Source: an uncultured bacterium
GTDB taxonomy: Bacteria > Patescibacteriota > Saccharimonadia > Saccharimonadales > Saccharimonadaceae
NCBI GenBank assembly: GCA_903844835.1
Contig: CAIMUU010000021.1
Coordinates: 1 to 8,117, forward strand
Reading direction: 5' to 3'
DNA: 8,117 nucleotides
The position numbers and the translations under genes were made by a program. Positions 1-7,300 of the stretch are shown here, in pieces (positions within the stretch are counted from its first letter, which is position 1; the number at the start of each line of letters is the position of its first letter). The notes under the pieces were generated by a model. It was not told where the DNA came from. It searched no databases and worked only from the letters and a program-made list of their open reading frames with translations.

Positions 1-1
1 A

Positions 2-517
2 CGTCTCCTTAACGAGCGGATCATCTTTCTGGGCGAACAGGTTAACGAGCATACCGCCAATATCGTCGTGGCACAGTTATTACACCTCGCATATGCCGAT
101 TCTAAAAAGGATATAAAACTCTATATCAATAGTCCTGGTGGTAGTGTCTACGACGGTATGGCAATCTATGACACGATGCAATATATTAAACCTGACGTTC
201 AGACGATTGGTATTGGCTTACAAGCAAGTATGGGGGCATTTTTGTTGTCAAGTGGCGCCAAGGGCAAACGATTTTTATTGCCACACAGTAAAGTTATGAT
301 TCATCAACCCAGTAGCGGTACCGAAGGCAAGGTGACAGATATGGAAATCGACTTAAGAGAGGGCATTGCTGTCAAGGAAATGTTAGCCGAACTATTTGCT
401 AAAAACACCGGTCAAAAGCTTGACAAGATTAAAAATGACATGGAACGCGATTACTGGATGACGCCAGATGAAGCCAAGAAATACGGCCTGGTTGACGAAG
501 TGATAACTAGATCTTGA
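2..517 (+). CDS. clpP: ATP-dependent Clp protease proteolytic subunit ClpP (5' end missing)
   Basis: ClpP is a cytoplasmic serine peptidase that forms a double-heptamer chamber and degrades proteins unfolded by ClpX or ClpC/ClpA. The reading frame is open from base 2 and ends in TGA at 515-517, giving 171 visible residues. The first ones, RLLNERIIFLG, match the conserved segment that follows the processed N-terminus, so about 20 residues of a mature-length protein lie before the window. The catalytic triad is visible: Ser76 in QASMGA (227-229), His101 in MIHQP (302-304) and Asp150 in ERDYW (449-451), at the same spacings as E. coli Ser111, His136 and Asp185. The oligomerisation and substrate-channel motif INSPGGSV is also present. 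The handle-helix region (HQPSSGTEGKVTDMEID) differs from the usual HQPLGG...QATDIEI. Reading TGA as glycine would add only 26 residues that do not look like ClpP, so TGA is a stop here. No intrinsic terminator is evident downstream. Confidence 0.97.
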   Translation, partial: RLLNERIIFLGEQVNEHTANIVVAQLLHLAYADSKKDIKLYINSPGGSVYDGMAIYDTMQYIKPDVQTIGIGLQASMGAFLLSSGAKGKRFLLPHSKVMIHQPSSGTEGKVTDMEIDLREGIAVKEMLAELFAKNTGQKLDKIKNDMERDYWMTPDEAKKYGLVDEVITRS

Positions 518-755
518 TTAAATCCAAATCGACACCAGCTTTTTCGGCCAAAACTTGAATATATTTTTCTAGACGATTTATTTTATGATCCATAAAGGCC
601 ATTTATTGGGCATATGTATCTATTTTGCTGGCGTAACCGTCAATAATGTTTGTTAATTTATCAAAACGCTTATCGACTAATTCAAAATGAGAATCTACAT
701 CAGCAAATCCCTTTTGCATATATTTGAATAATTTCGAAAATTGATCTTCGGTCAT
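507..755 (-). pseudogene. Small helical/coiled-coil hypothetical protein gene with an in-frame TAA
   Basis: On the minus strand an ATG at 755-753 opens a frame reading MTEDQFSKLFKYMQKGF..., which stops after 50 residues at a TAA (605-603). The same frame continues at once with ATG (602-600), reading MAFMDHKINRLEKYIQ..., and ends in TAG at 509-507. If the TAA were a sense codon the product would be 82 residues. It would have an N-terminal helix, a heptad-like middle (VDSHFELVDKRFDKL) and a C-terminal helix ending near AGVDLDLIKI. This layout resembles small uncharacterised proteins I associate with Saccharibacteria; no function is known to me. A one-base change (for example GAA or CAA to TAA) would explain the break. 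Alternatives are two separately translated pieces joined stop-to-start, or a sequencing error. Its 3' end overlaps the end of clpP by 11 bp, tail to tail. No Shine-Dalgarno motif precedes either ATG. Confidence 0.6.
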
Positions 756-761
756 GGCTTA

Positions 762-770
762 ATTATAGCA
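762..770 (-). promoter_or_regulatory. Extended -10 promoter for the minus-strand small gene, probably leaderless
   Basis: Reading the minus strand, TGCTATAAT is a perfect TATAAT box (767-762) preceded by the TGn extension (770-768). Only six bases separate it from the ATG at 755-753, so a start point at the usual distance would fall on or next to the A of the ATG. No good -35 hexamer lies 16-18 bp upstream, which fits an extended -10 promoter. The lack of a Shine-Dalgarno motif agrees with leaderless translation. Confidence 0.5.
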
Positions 771-774
771 CTAT

Positions 775-835
775 TTCAAAATGCAATTTAATGTAATCAA
801 AAACTATTGACTATATGCAGAGGATGCTTCACAAT
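775..835 (+). promoter_or_regulatory. Putative sigma-70-type promoter for rpoBC with AT-rich upstream stretch
   Basis: TTGACT (807-812) matches the -35 consensus at five of six positions. It is followed, after exactly 17 bp, by CACAAT (830-835), which matches the -10 consensus at four of six. The bases just upstream of the -35 (about 775-806) are very AT-rich and could act as an UP element, as expected for a highly expressed operon. Transcription would start near 842 and leave a leader of about 145 nt. The weak -10 lowers confidence, and read-through from further upstream is also possible. Confidence 0.4.
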
Positions 836-853
836 AGCTTCCAAGAAGTAGTG

Positions 854-945
854 TAGCTGTGGGTTACCTATGTCTTTACATATAGTTGGCACTGTATGAA
901 GAGATGACCACAGTTAAGGGAATCTTCGGCGCCAAAGACCCCCTT
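854..945 (+). ncRNA. Candidate structured 5' leader of rpoB (two adjacent hairpins)
   Basis: Two stems can be drawn by hand in the untranslated region before rpoB. The outer stem pairs 854-862 (TAGCTGTGG) with 908-916 (CCACAGTTA): nine pairs including one G-U. It encloses a smaller arm, 869-873 with 878-882 (TATGT/ACATA), with a four-base loop. The second hairpin pairs 916-920 (AAGGG) with 941-945 (CCCTT), then after a 2x2 internal loop 923-926 (TCTT) with 935-938 (AAGA), with an eight-base loop. No U-tract follows, so neither is a standard terminator. The stems do not cover the rpoB ribosome-binding site. It could be a protein-binding leader, an mRNA-stability element or chance pairing. I do not recognise a known RNA family here. 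Confidence 0.35.
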
Positions 946-969
946 ATTAACTAAAAAACAATTTATTGC

Positions 970-975
970 GAGGAG
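970..975 (+). promoter_or_regulatory. Ribosome-binding site that decides the rpoB start
   Basis: GAGGAG lies 11 bases before the ATG at 987. The in-frame TTG at 966 lies upstream of this motif and has no ribosome-binding site of its own, so 987 is the better start. The protein then begins MAKAKPDSAKRVFF, a normal lead into the RpoB family. Confidence 0.7.
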
Positions 976-986
976 TAGCATCAACT

Positions 987-3900
987 ATGGCTAAAGCCAA
1001 ACCTGATAGCGCTAAACGCGTCTTTTTTACAGAAGGCGATAATGCGTTACCTCTACCAAATTTAATAGCTCACCAAAAAGACAGCTGGCGTGAATTCGTC
1101 GAAACTGGCTTAAGTGAGATTTTTTCAGAATTAAACCCAATTGACGACTATACCGGTCAGAAGTTGTCATTGCGCTTTAATGATTACCATTTTGATGAAC
1201 CAAAAAACAGTGAGCGTGATGCCAAAGAGAACAATTTGACATTTGACGCGCCATTACATGTTAAGGTTGAATTAGTAAATAAAGTGACTGGTGAAGTCAA
1301 GGACCAAGAGATATTCTTGGGCGACTACCCTTGGATGACCGATCGCGGTACGTTTATTATAAACGGTACCGAGCGCGTTGTTGTCTCTCAGCTAACGCGT
1401 AGTGCTGGTGTTTTCTTTACGACCGAAAAGTCTGCAACTCGAAATTTCTACGGTGCAAAATTAATTCCAGGTCGTGGCGCATGGCTTGAAATTGAAACCG
1501 CATCTAATGGCGTAATGTATGTCAAGATTGACCGACGTCGCAAATTGCCAATTACGACGTTATTTAGGGCACTTGGACACAGCAAGACCTCAGATATTAA
1601 AAGTCTATTCGAGGATATCGATACTGGTGAAATTAAATATATTGATGCCACTCTTGATAAAGACCCAGCTCGCGGTTCAAACGAGGCTTTGATTGAAGTC
1701 TATCGACGACTACGTCCAGGTGATTTAGCAACTGTTGATAACGCTCGCACAATGATTGAGCGAATGTTCTTTGATTTCAAGCGATTTGACTACAGCCGAG
1801 TTGGTCGTTACAAATTAAACCAACGACTTGGTTCTGAACTTCCAAATACGACCGAAAATCGTGTATTTCAAATTAGTGACTTGATTGCGATTGTTCGCGA
1901 AGTTATTCGCCTCAATAATACTCAAGAAAAAGCTGATGACATCGATGCCTTGTCTAACCGTCGTGTTAAATTAGTCGGCGAATTAGTTGCCCGACAATTC
2001 CGCGTTGGTATGCTTCGCATGCAACGAAATGCTATGGACCGTATGAGCATGAGCGATCTTGAAAATGTAACTCCAAGCCAACTCATTAATGCTCGACCAG
2101 TTGTAGCAGCTGTTCGTGAATTCTTTGCAAGTTCACAACTCTCACAGTTGATGGACGAAACAAACCCACTTGCTGAACTTTCATACAAGCGACGACTAAG
2201 CTCAATGGGCCCAGGTGGTCTATCGCGTGAACGTGCCGGCTTTGATGTTCGCGATGCTCACCCAACTCACTATGGTCGCCTCTGTGTTGTTGAAACGCCT
2301 GAAGGTGCCAACATTGGTTTGGTGCTTAACCTCGCAACCTATGCCCGCGTAAATGAATATGGCTTTATTGAAACGCCATATCTAAAGGTTGTTAATGGCA
2401 AGGTTACAAAAAAAGTCGTCTATTTGGATGCTGCCGGCGAAGAAAACGAAGTTATTGCCGACGCTAGCGTTAAATTGAACAAAGATGGTTCATTTGTCGA
2501 TAGTCGCGTTAGTGCTAGAAATGGTATCTTGCCAGAACAAGTCGATGCTACTGAGGTAACTTATGTCGATGCCGCTCACAAACAAATTTTGGGCTCAAGT
2601 GCAGCCCTAATTCCATTTATTGAGAAAAACCGTGTCGACCGTTCGCTTACTGGTTCTGCCATGCAGAAGCAAGCTGTGCCACTTCTAAACCCAGAATCTC
2701 CAACAGTTGGAACTGGTATTGAAGACGAAATTGCCAAAAACACCAGTCAATTGATTGTTGCAAGTGGCGATGGTGAAGTCACCAAGGCCGATGCCGATGC
2801 GATTCATGTTAAGTATGCTGATGGTACAAAGATTTACGAATTAGTTCACTTTACCAAAAGCAATGACGATCGCTCAATCAACCAAAAAGTGCGCGTCAGT
2901 CGTGGCCAAATGGTTAAAGAAGGTGACATCCTTATTGAAGGTGCCTCAATTGCTGATGGCGAGTTGGCTTTGGGTCGTGACCTTATGGTCGCCTTTATGC
3001 CATGGGGTGGCTACAACATGGACGATGCAATCGTATTGTCAAACCGACTTGTTCAAGATGACTCTTTGACAAGTATTAACATCAAAGATTATGCCATTGA
3101 AGTCCGCGAAACTAAATTAGGCGACGAAATCGTAACGCGCGATATCCCAAATGTGTCCGAAGAATCACTCCGTCATCTTGACGAGAGTGGTATTATCCAA
3201 ATTGGCTCAGAGGTCAAATCTGGTGATGTGCTTGTTGGCAAGATTACACCAAAGGGTGAGCAAGAATTGTCATCTGAAGAGCGATTACTACGCGCAATCT
3301 TTGGTGAAAAAGCCAAGGATGTCCGCGATACCTCACTACGTATGAATAATGCCGGTGGCGGTAAAGTTGTCGGTGTCAAGGTGTTCAGCCGCGAAAACGG
3401 TCACGAACTTAAGGCCGGTGTCTTGATGCAAATCAAGATATACGTTGCTCAACTCCGCAAGATTAGTGTCGGCGACAAATTAGCGGGACGCCACGGAAAC
3501 AAAGGCGTTGTTGCTAAGATTTTGCCAGTAGAAGATATGCCATATATGGCTGACGGGACACCTGTTGATGTGGTTTTGAACCCACTCGGTGTGCCTTCTC
3601 GTATGAATATTGGTCAGTTGTTTGAGACACATTTAGGTATGGCAGCCCGTGCACTTGGTTACAAGGTTGCGACACCTCCATTTAACGGTGTACCAAATGA
3701 AGTCATCAAAGATGAATTGCAAAAAGCTGGTTTTGCCCGTGACGGTAAATTCCAATTATATGATGGTCGCGACGGTAATGCTTTTGAAGAGCGAACAACT
3801 GTCGGTATCATGCACATGATTAAGCTTCACCACATGGTTGGTGACAAGATTCACGCCCGTTCAACTGGTCCATACACAATGGTGACTCAACAGCCTCTCG

Positions 3901-4352
3901 GCGGTAAAGCCCAAAATGGTGGTCAGCGCTTCGGCGAAATGGAAGTTTGGGCACTGGAAGCTTATGGTGCAGCTGCAACTCTACAAGAGATGATTACAAT
4001 CAAATCTGATGACGTTTACGGCCGCGCAAAAGCATACGAATCAATTATCAAGAACGAACCAATCGTTGGTCCTAAATTGCCTGAATCATTCAACGTCCTC
4101 GTAAAAGAGTTGCAAGGTTTGGGTCTTCGGGTTGATTTACTAGACGAATCAGCCGAAGAAATAATTGATGCTGAACAAATTATCCAAGATATCAATGATA
4201 TTGAAGAAGTAGTCCCTGAAATGCCAATCGAAGCTTCAGAAATAGTTGAAGAGTTAACCGAAGATGAACCAGAAGTGATTCTTGACGAACTGAGCGAAGA
4301 TATGCCAGAAGAGATTCTCGAAGAATTACCTGAAATAACGGAGGAGGTGTAA
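987..4352 (+). CDS. rpoB: DNA-directed RNA polymerase subunit beta
   Basis: RpoB is the beta subunit of cytoplasmic RNA polymerase; with beta' it forms the active-site cleft. The product is 1121 residues, shorter than E. coli (1342) because the large beta insertions are absent. Visible landmarks in order: the N-terminal protrusion motif NGTERVVVSQL (about 126-136; the following RSPG is RSAG here, Ala140); the rifampicin-pocket segment about 382-407 (SSQLSQLMD to SSMGPGG); VETPEGANIGL (about 435-445); the active-site segment GYNMDDAIVLS with Asp679-Asp680; the catalytic lysines Lys831 and Lys839 in GDKLAGRHGNKGV, equivalent to E. coli Lys1065 and Lys1073; and the C-terminal clamp-interacting region ending near residue 1052. 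Residues 1053-1121 are an acidic repetitive tail. Oddities are Tyr400 at the E. coli His526 position and Asp679 at the Glu813 position. The gene sits one base before rpoC; rplJ/rplL do not precede it here. Confidence 0.99.
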   Translation: MAKAKPDSAKRVFFTEGDNALPLPNLIAHQKDSWREFVETGLSEIFSELNPIDDYTGQKLSLRFNDYHFDEPKNSERDAKENNLTFDAPLHVKVELVNKVTGEVKDQEIFLGDYPWMTDRGTFIINGTERVVVSQLTRSAGVFFTTEKSATRNFYGAKLIPGRGAWLEIETASNGVMYVKIDRRRKLPITTLFRALGHSKTSDIKSLFEDIDTGEIKYIDATLDKDPARGSNEALIEVYRRLRPGDLATVDNARTMIERMFFDFKRFDYSRVGRYKLNQRLGSELPNTTENRVFQISDLIAIVREVIRLNNTQEKADDIDALSNRRVKLVGELVARQFRVGMLRMQRNAMDRMSMSDLENVTPSQLINARPVVAAVREFFASSQLSQLMDETNPLAELSYKRRLSSMGPGGLSRERAGFDVRDAHPTHYGRLCVVETPEGANIGLVLNLATYARVNEYGFIETPYLKVVNGKVTKKVVYLDAAGEENEVIADASVKLNKDGSFVDSRVSARNGILPEQVDATEVTYVDAAHKQILGSSAALIPFIEKNRVDRSLTGSAMQKQAVPLLNPESPTVGTGIEDEIAKNTSQLIVASGDGEVTKADADAIHVKYADGTKIYELVHFTKSNDDRSINQKVRVSRGQMVKEGDILIEGASIADGELALGRDLMVAFMPWGGYNMDDAIVLSNRLVQDDSLTSINIKDYAIEVRETKLGDEIVTRDIPNVSEESLRHLDESGIIQIGSEVKSGDVLVGKITPKGEQELSSEERLLRAIFGEKAKDVRDTSLRMNNAGGGKVVGVKVFSRENGHELKAGVLMQIKIYVAQLRKISVGDKLAGRHGNKGVVAKILPVEDMPYMADGTPVDVVLNPLGVPSRMNIGQLFETHLGMAARALGYKVATPPFNGVPNEVIKDELQKAGFARDGKFQLYDGRDGNAFEERTTVGIMHMIKLHHMVGDKIHARSTGPYTMVTQQPLGGKAQNGGQRFGEMEVWALEAYGAAATLQEMITIKSDDVYGRAKAYESIIKNEPIVGPKLPESFNVLVKELQGLGLRVDLLDESAEEIIDAEQIIQDINDIEEVVPEMPIEASEIVEELTEDEPEVILDELSEDMPEEILEELPEITEEV
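4143..4349 (+). other. Acidic repetitive C-terminal tail of RpoB
   Basis: The last 69 residues of RpoB (1053-1121) contain 30 Asp/Glu and no Lys, Arg or His. The second half has three imperfect repeats of 10-12 residues beginning EIVEELTEDEP, EVILDELSEDMP and EEILEELPEI. The tail starts right after the conserved family sequence ends (GLGLRVDLL). It may be a flexible acidic arm that contacts basic proteins or shields nucleic-acid surfaces; that role is inference. The last codons also hold the rpoC ribosome-binding site. Confidence 0.75.
4343..4349 (+). promoter_or_regulatory. Strong Shine-Dalgarno of rpoC inside the rpoB 3' end
   Basis: GGAGGTG forms an almost complete anti-SD complement six bases or fewer before the rpoC ATG (GGAGG ends at 4347, start at 4354). 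It is made from the final Glu-Glu-Val codons of rpoB. With the rpoB stop at 4350-4352 only one base from the rpoC start, translation of the two subunits is probably coupled, which would favour equal amounts. Confidence 0.85.
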
Positions 4353-4353
4353 T

Positions 4354-7300
4354 ATGCCGCGAGTAATTGCAAACAATGGAATTGCTGACTTTAACGCAAT
4401 TCGCCTAACTGTTGCTAGCCCTGAAGATATTTTGAAGTGGAGCAATGGCGAAGTTACCAAGCCAGAAACGATTAATTATCGTACCCAAAAGCCTGAGCGC
4501 GACGGGTTGTTCTGCGAACACATCTTTGGACCAGTCAAGGATATCAATCCACACGACAGTAAACTAAAAGGTGTTAGGTCGCGTGAGACAGCTGTTGATA
4601 AGAATGGTGACATGATTACCAAATCAATTGTTCGTCGCGAACGTATGGCCCACATTACACTAGCTGCCCCAATTGCTCACATTTGGTTTATGCGTGGAAC
4701 GCCGAGTGCTATGAGTTTGTTGCTCGGTATAACGGTCCGAAACTTGGAGCGTATTGCTTATTTTGCAACCTACGTTATCCTAAAGTCTAACGACGAAAAG
4801 CGCGACCAATTCTTGTCGGATATTGAAGCCGAAACCGAAGCTGGACGAGTTGCCATTAGAATCCGCTATGAGCGCGAAGCTAGCGAAGAAAATGCTGACG
4901 TCAAAGCTTTGGCTACCAAACAATCAGCCGAACTTGAAGAGTTAAATGAAGTTTATCTAGCTAAGAAATCACAACTTGAGATGCTCGTAAAAGGCGCTCT
5001 CATTAGCGAAGTCGACTTTAGAAACTTGCCAGAAGAATATGAAGAATTAGTTGAAGTTGGCATGGGCGGAACAGCTCTTAAAGTACTACTTGACGAGATT
5101 GATTTGCCACAACTAATTAAAAAGCTATCCGAAGAGGTCGCCGGCGCTAAAGGTCAGCGCGAAAAGAAGTTACTCAAGCGCCTTAAAATGCTTGAAGGAA
5201 TGCAAGCTGCTGGCATCAAGCCAAATAGTTTAGTTCTAACAGTTCTCCCAGTTATTCCTCCGGATTTGCGTCCGATGGTACAGCTTACTGGTGGCCGTTT
5301 TGCAACATCAGACTTAAACGATCTTTATCGTCGAGTTATTAACCGCAACAACCGCTTAAAGAAATTAATCGGTCTTAATGCGCCAGAAGTTATTCGACGC
5401 AACGAGATGCGAATGCTCCAAGAGGCTGTTGACGCCCTAATCGACAACAGTGCTGCAAAGGGTAATCGTGCTGTTAATGCAACCGGTGGACGTCGTCGAC
5501 TAAAGTCAATTAGCGATATGCTAAAAGGTAAACAAGGTCGCTTCCGACAGAACCTTCTTGGTAAGCGCGTAGACTATTCTGGTCGTTCCGTCATTGTGGT
5601 TGGTCCAAAGCTTCACATTAACGAATGTGGTTTGCCAAAACAAATGGCGCTCGAACTATTTAAGCCGTTTATTATTAGTTGGTTAATCCGTGGTGAACAC
5701 GCCTACAATATTCGTAGTGCTACTCGCCTAATTGAATCCGGTGACGCCCTAGTATGGGATGCTCTGGATGCAGTTATTGAAGGCAAATACGTGCTACTTA
5801 ACCGTGCTCCATCACTTCACCGTTTGTCTATTCAGGCTTTCCAGCCAGTGTTGGTTGAAGGCAAAGCTATTCAACTACATCCACTTGTTGCTAACGGTTT
5901 TAACGCCGATTATGATGGTGACCAAATGGCAGTTCACTTGCCGTTGTCAGTTGATGCCCAACGTGAAGCTCATGAATTAATGAGTGCTACAAACAACCTA
6001 CTTAAGCCAGCTGATGGTGCACCAGTTCTAAATATTGGCCAAGACGTTGTTTTGGGTAACTATTATTTGACTTATGACAAGTCGGGTGCCAAGACATCAG
6101 GTGAGATTAAGTCATACAGTTCAATCTATGAAGCCGAAATGGCCTACGATAACAACAAATTGCAACTTCAAACTCCAATTCGAGTGTTCTTTAAGGGCGA
6201 GATGCACGAAACGACTTTGGGTCGCGTCTTCTTTAACGACATTTTGCCAGTTGATTTCCCATATATCAATCTTGCAATGAGCAAGAAACAATTAAAGAAA
6301 GTTCTTGCAAAAATCTTTAATGATTATGGTGCCGAAACGACTGCTCTAACAGCCGACAGGATGAAGGGTTTGGCCTTCCGCTTTGCAACTATTGCCGCTG
6401 TATCAACAGGCCAAGAGGACTATGTTCAATTTAATGAGACTAGCGAGTTCGTTGCCGAGGGTGACGCAAAAACAGCTCTTATTTCAGAGCAGTTTGACCA
6501 GGGCTTAATAACTGATGCCGAGCGCTATAGTTTGACAATTGCAGCCTGGCGTTCAGTTGACCGAAAGATTGCCGACTTCTTGCAGAATAAGCTAAAAGAT
6601 ATGGATACCAGCATTTCCGTCATGGTTAACTCTGGTGCCCGTGGTGATATTAGTAACGTTAAATGGGCCAGCGCCATGATTGGTATCGTGGTGGATTCAA
6701 ATAATCACGAAATTGAGCTCCCAATTCGTTCAAACTACAAAGACGGTCTAAGCTCACTCGAGCAATTCGTGGCGACACGAGGTGCACGTAAGGGGCTAAT
6801 CGATACTGCTCTTAAGACTGCCGATGCTGGCTACTTGACTCGTCGACTTGTCGATGTGTCTCAAGATGTCTTTACGGTTGAAGATGCCGATGAAGCTGAC
6901 GATCAAGGTTTTGCAATCTTGCGTAGTGAGTCAGAACTAACGATGATTGACTTCGGCAATAGGCTAGTCGGTCGATTTGCGGCCGAGACCATACCTGAAT
7001 ATGTCGGAATAGGCGAAATGATTACGCGCGATATTGCAACGGCTATTGAAGCTGATGCTAATATTGCTAGCGTTAAAATTAAATCTGTCCTATCTACCAA
7101 AAACTTACGAGGTATCCCACGCAAAAGTTACGGAATTGATATGTCAACCGGTCGTCTAGTTGATGCCGCTCAGCCTGTGGGTGTTATCGCCGCTCAGTCT
7201 GTCGGTGAACCTGGTACGCAGTTGACGCTCAAGACCTTCCACAAGGGTGGTGAGGCTGGTGGCGACATCACTCAGGGTCTTCCACGTGTTGAAGAGTTAT

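Noticed and set aside
515..595. TGA of clpP read as glycine (genetic code 25, as in some CPR)
   Set aside because: The added 26 residues do not resemble ClpP, and no in-frame TGA occurs in rpoB or rpoC, so the standard code fits.
851..945. Region before rpoB as a tRNA gene
   Set aside because: No T-arm motif, anticodon stem or acceptor stem of the right spacing can be drawn.
916..950. Hairpin before rpoB as an intrinsic terminator
   Set aside because: The stem is interrupted and is followed by ATTAACTAAAAAAC, not by a run of T.
966..986. TTG at 966 as an upstream start of rpoB
   Set aside because: The GAGGAG motif at 970-975 would lie inside the coding region, and ATG at 987 gives a better family start.
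1922..2188. Minus-strand open frame of 88 codons
   Set aside because: Antisense to the highly conserved core of rpoB; the protein resembles nothing and the sense strand explains the sequence.
4016..4372. Minus-strand open frame of 118 codons, very serine-rich
   Set aside because: It is the antisense of the rpoB acidic tail: Glu codons (GAA/GAG) read as Ser/Phe-type codons in reverse. No ribosome-binding site and it lies wholly against rpoB.
5759..6280. Short plus-strand frames inside rpoC (5759-5980 and 6074-6280)
   Set aside because: They lie in other frames of a clearly coding, conserved rpoC region and have no start signals of their own.
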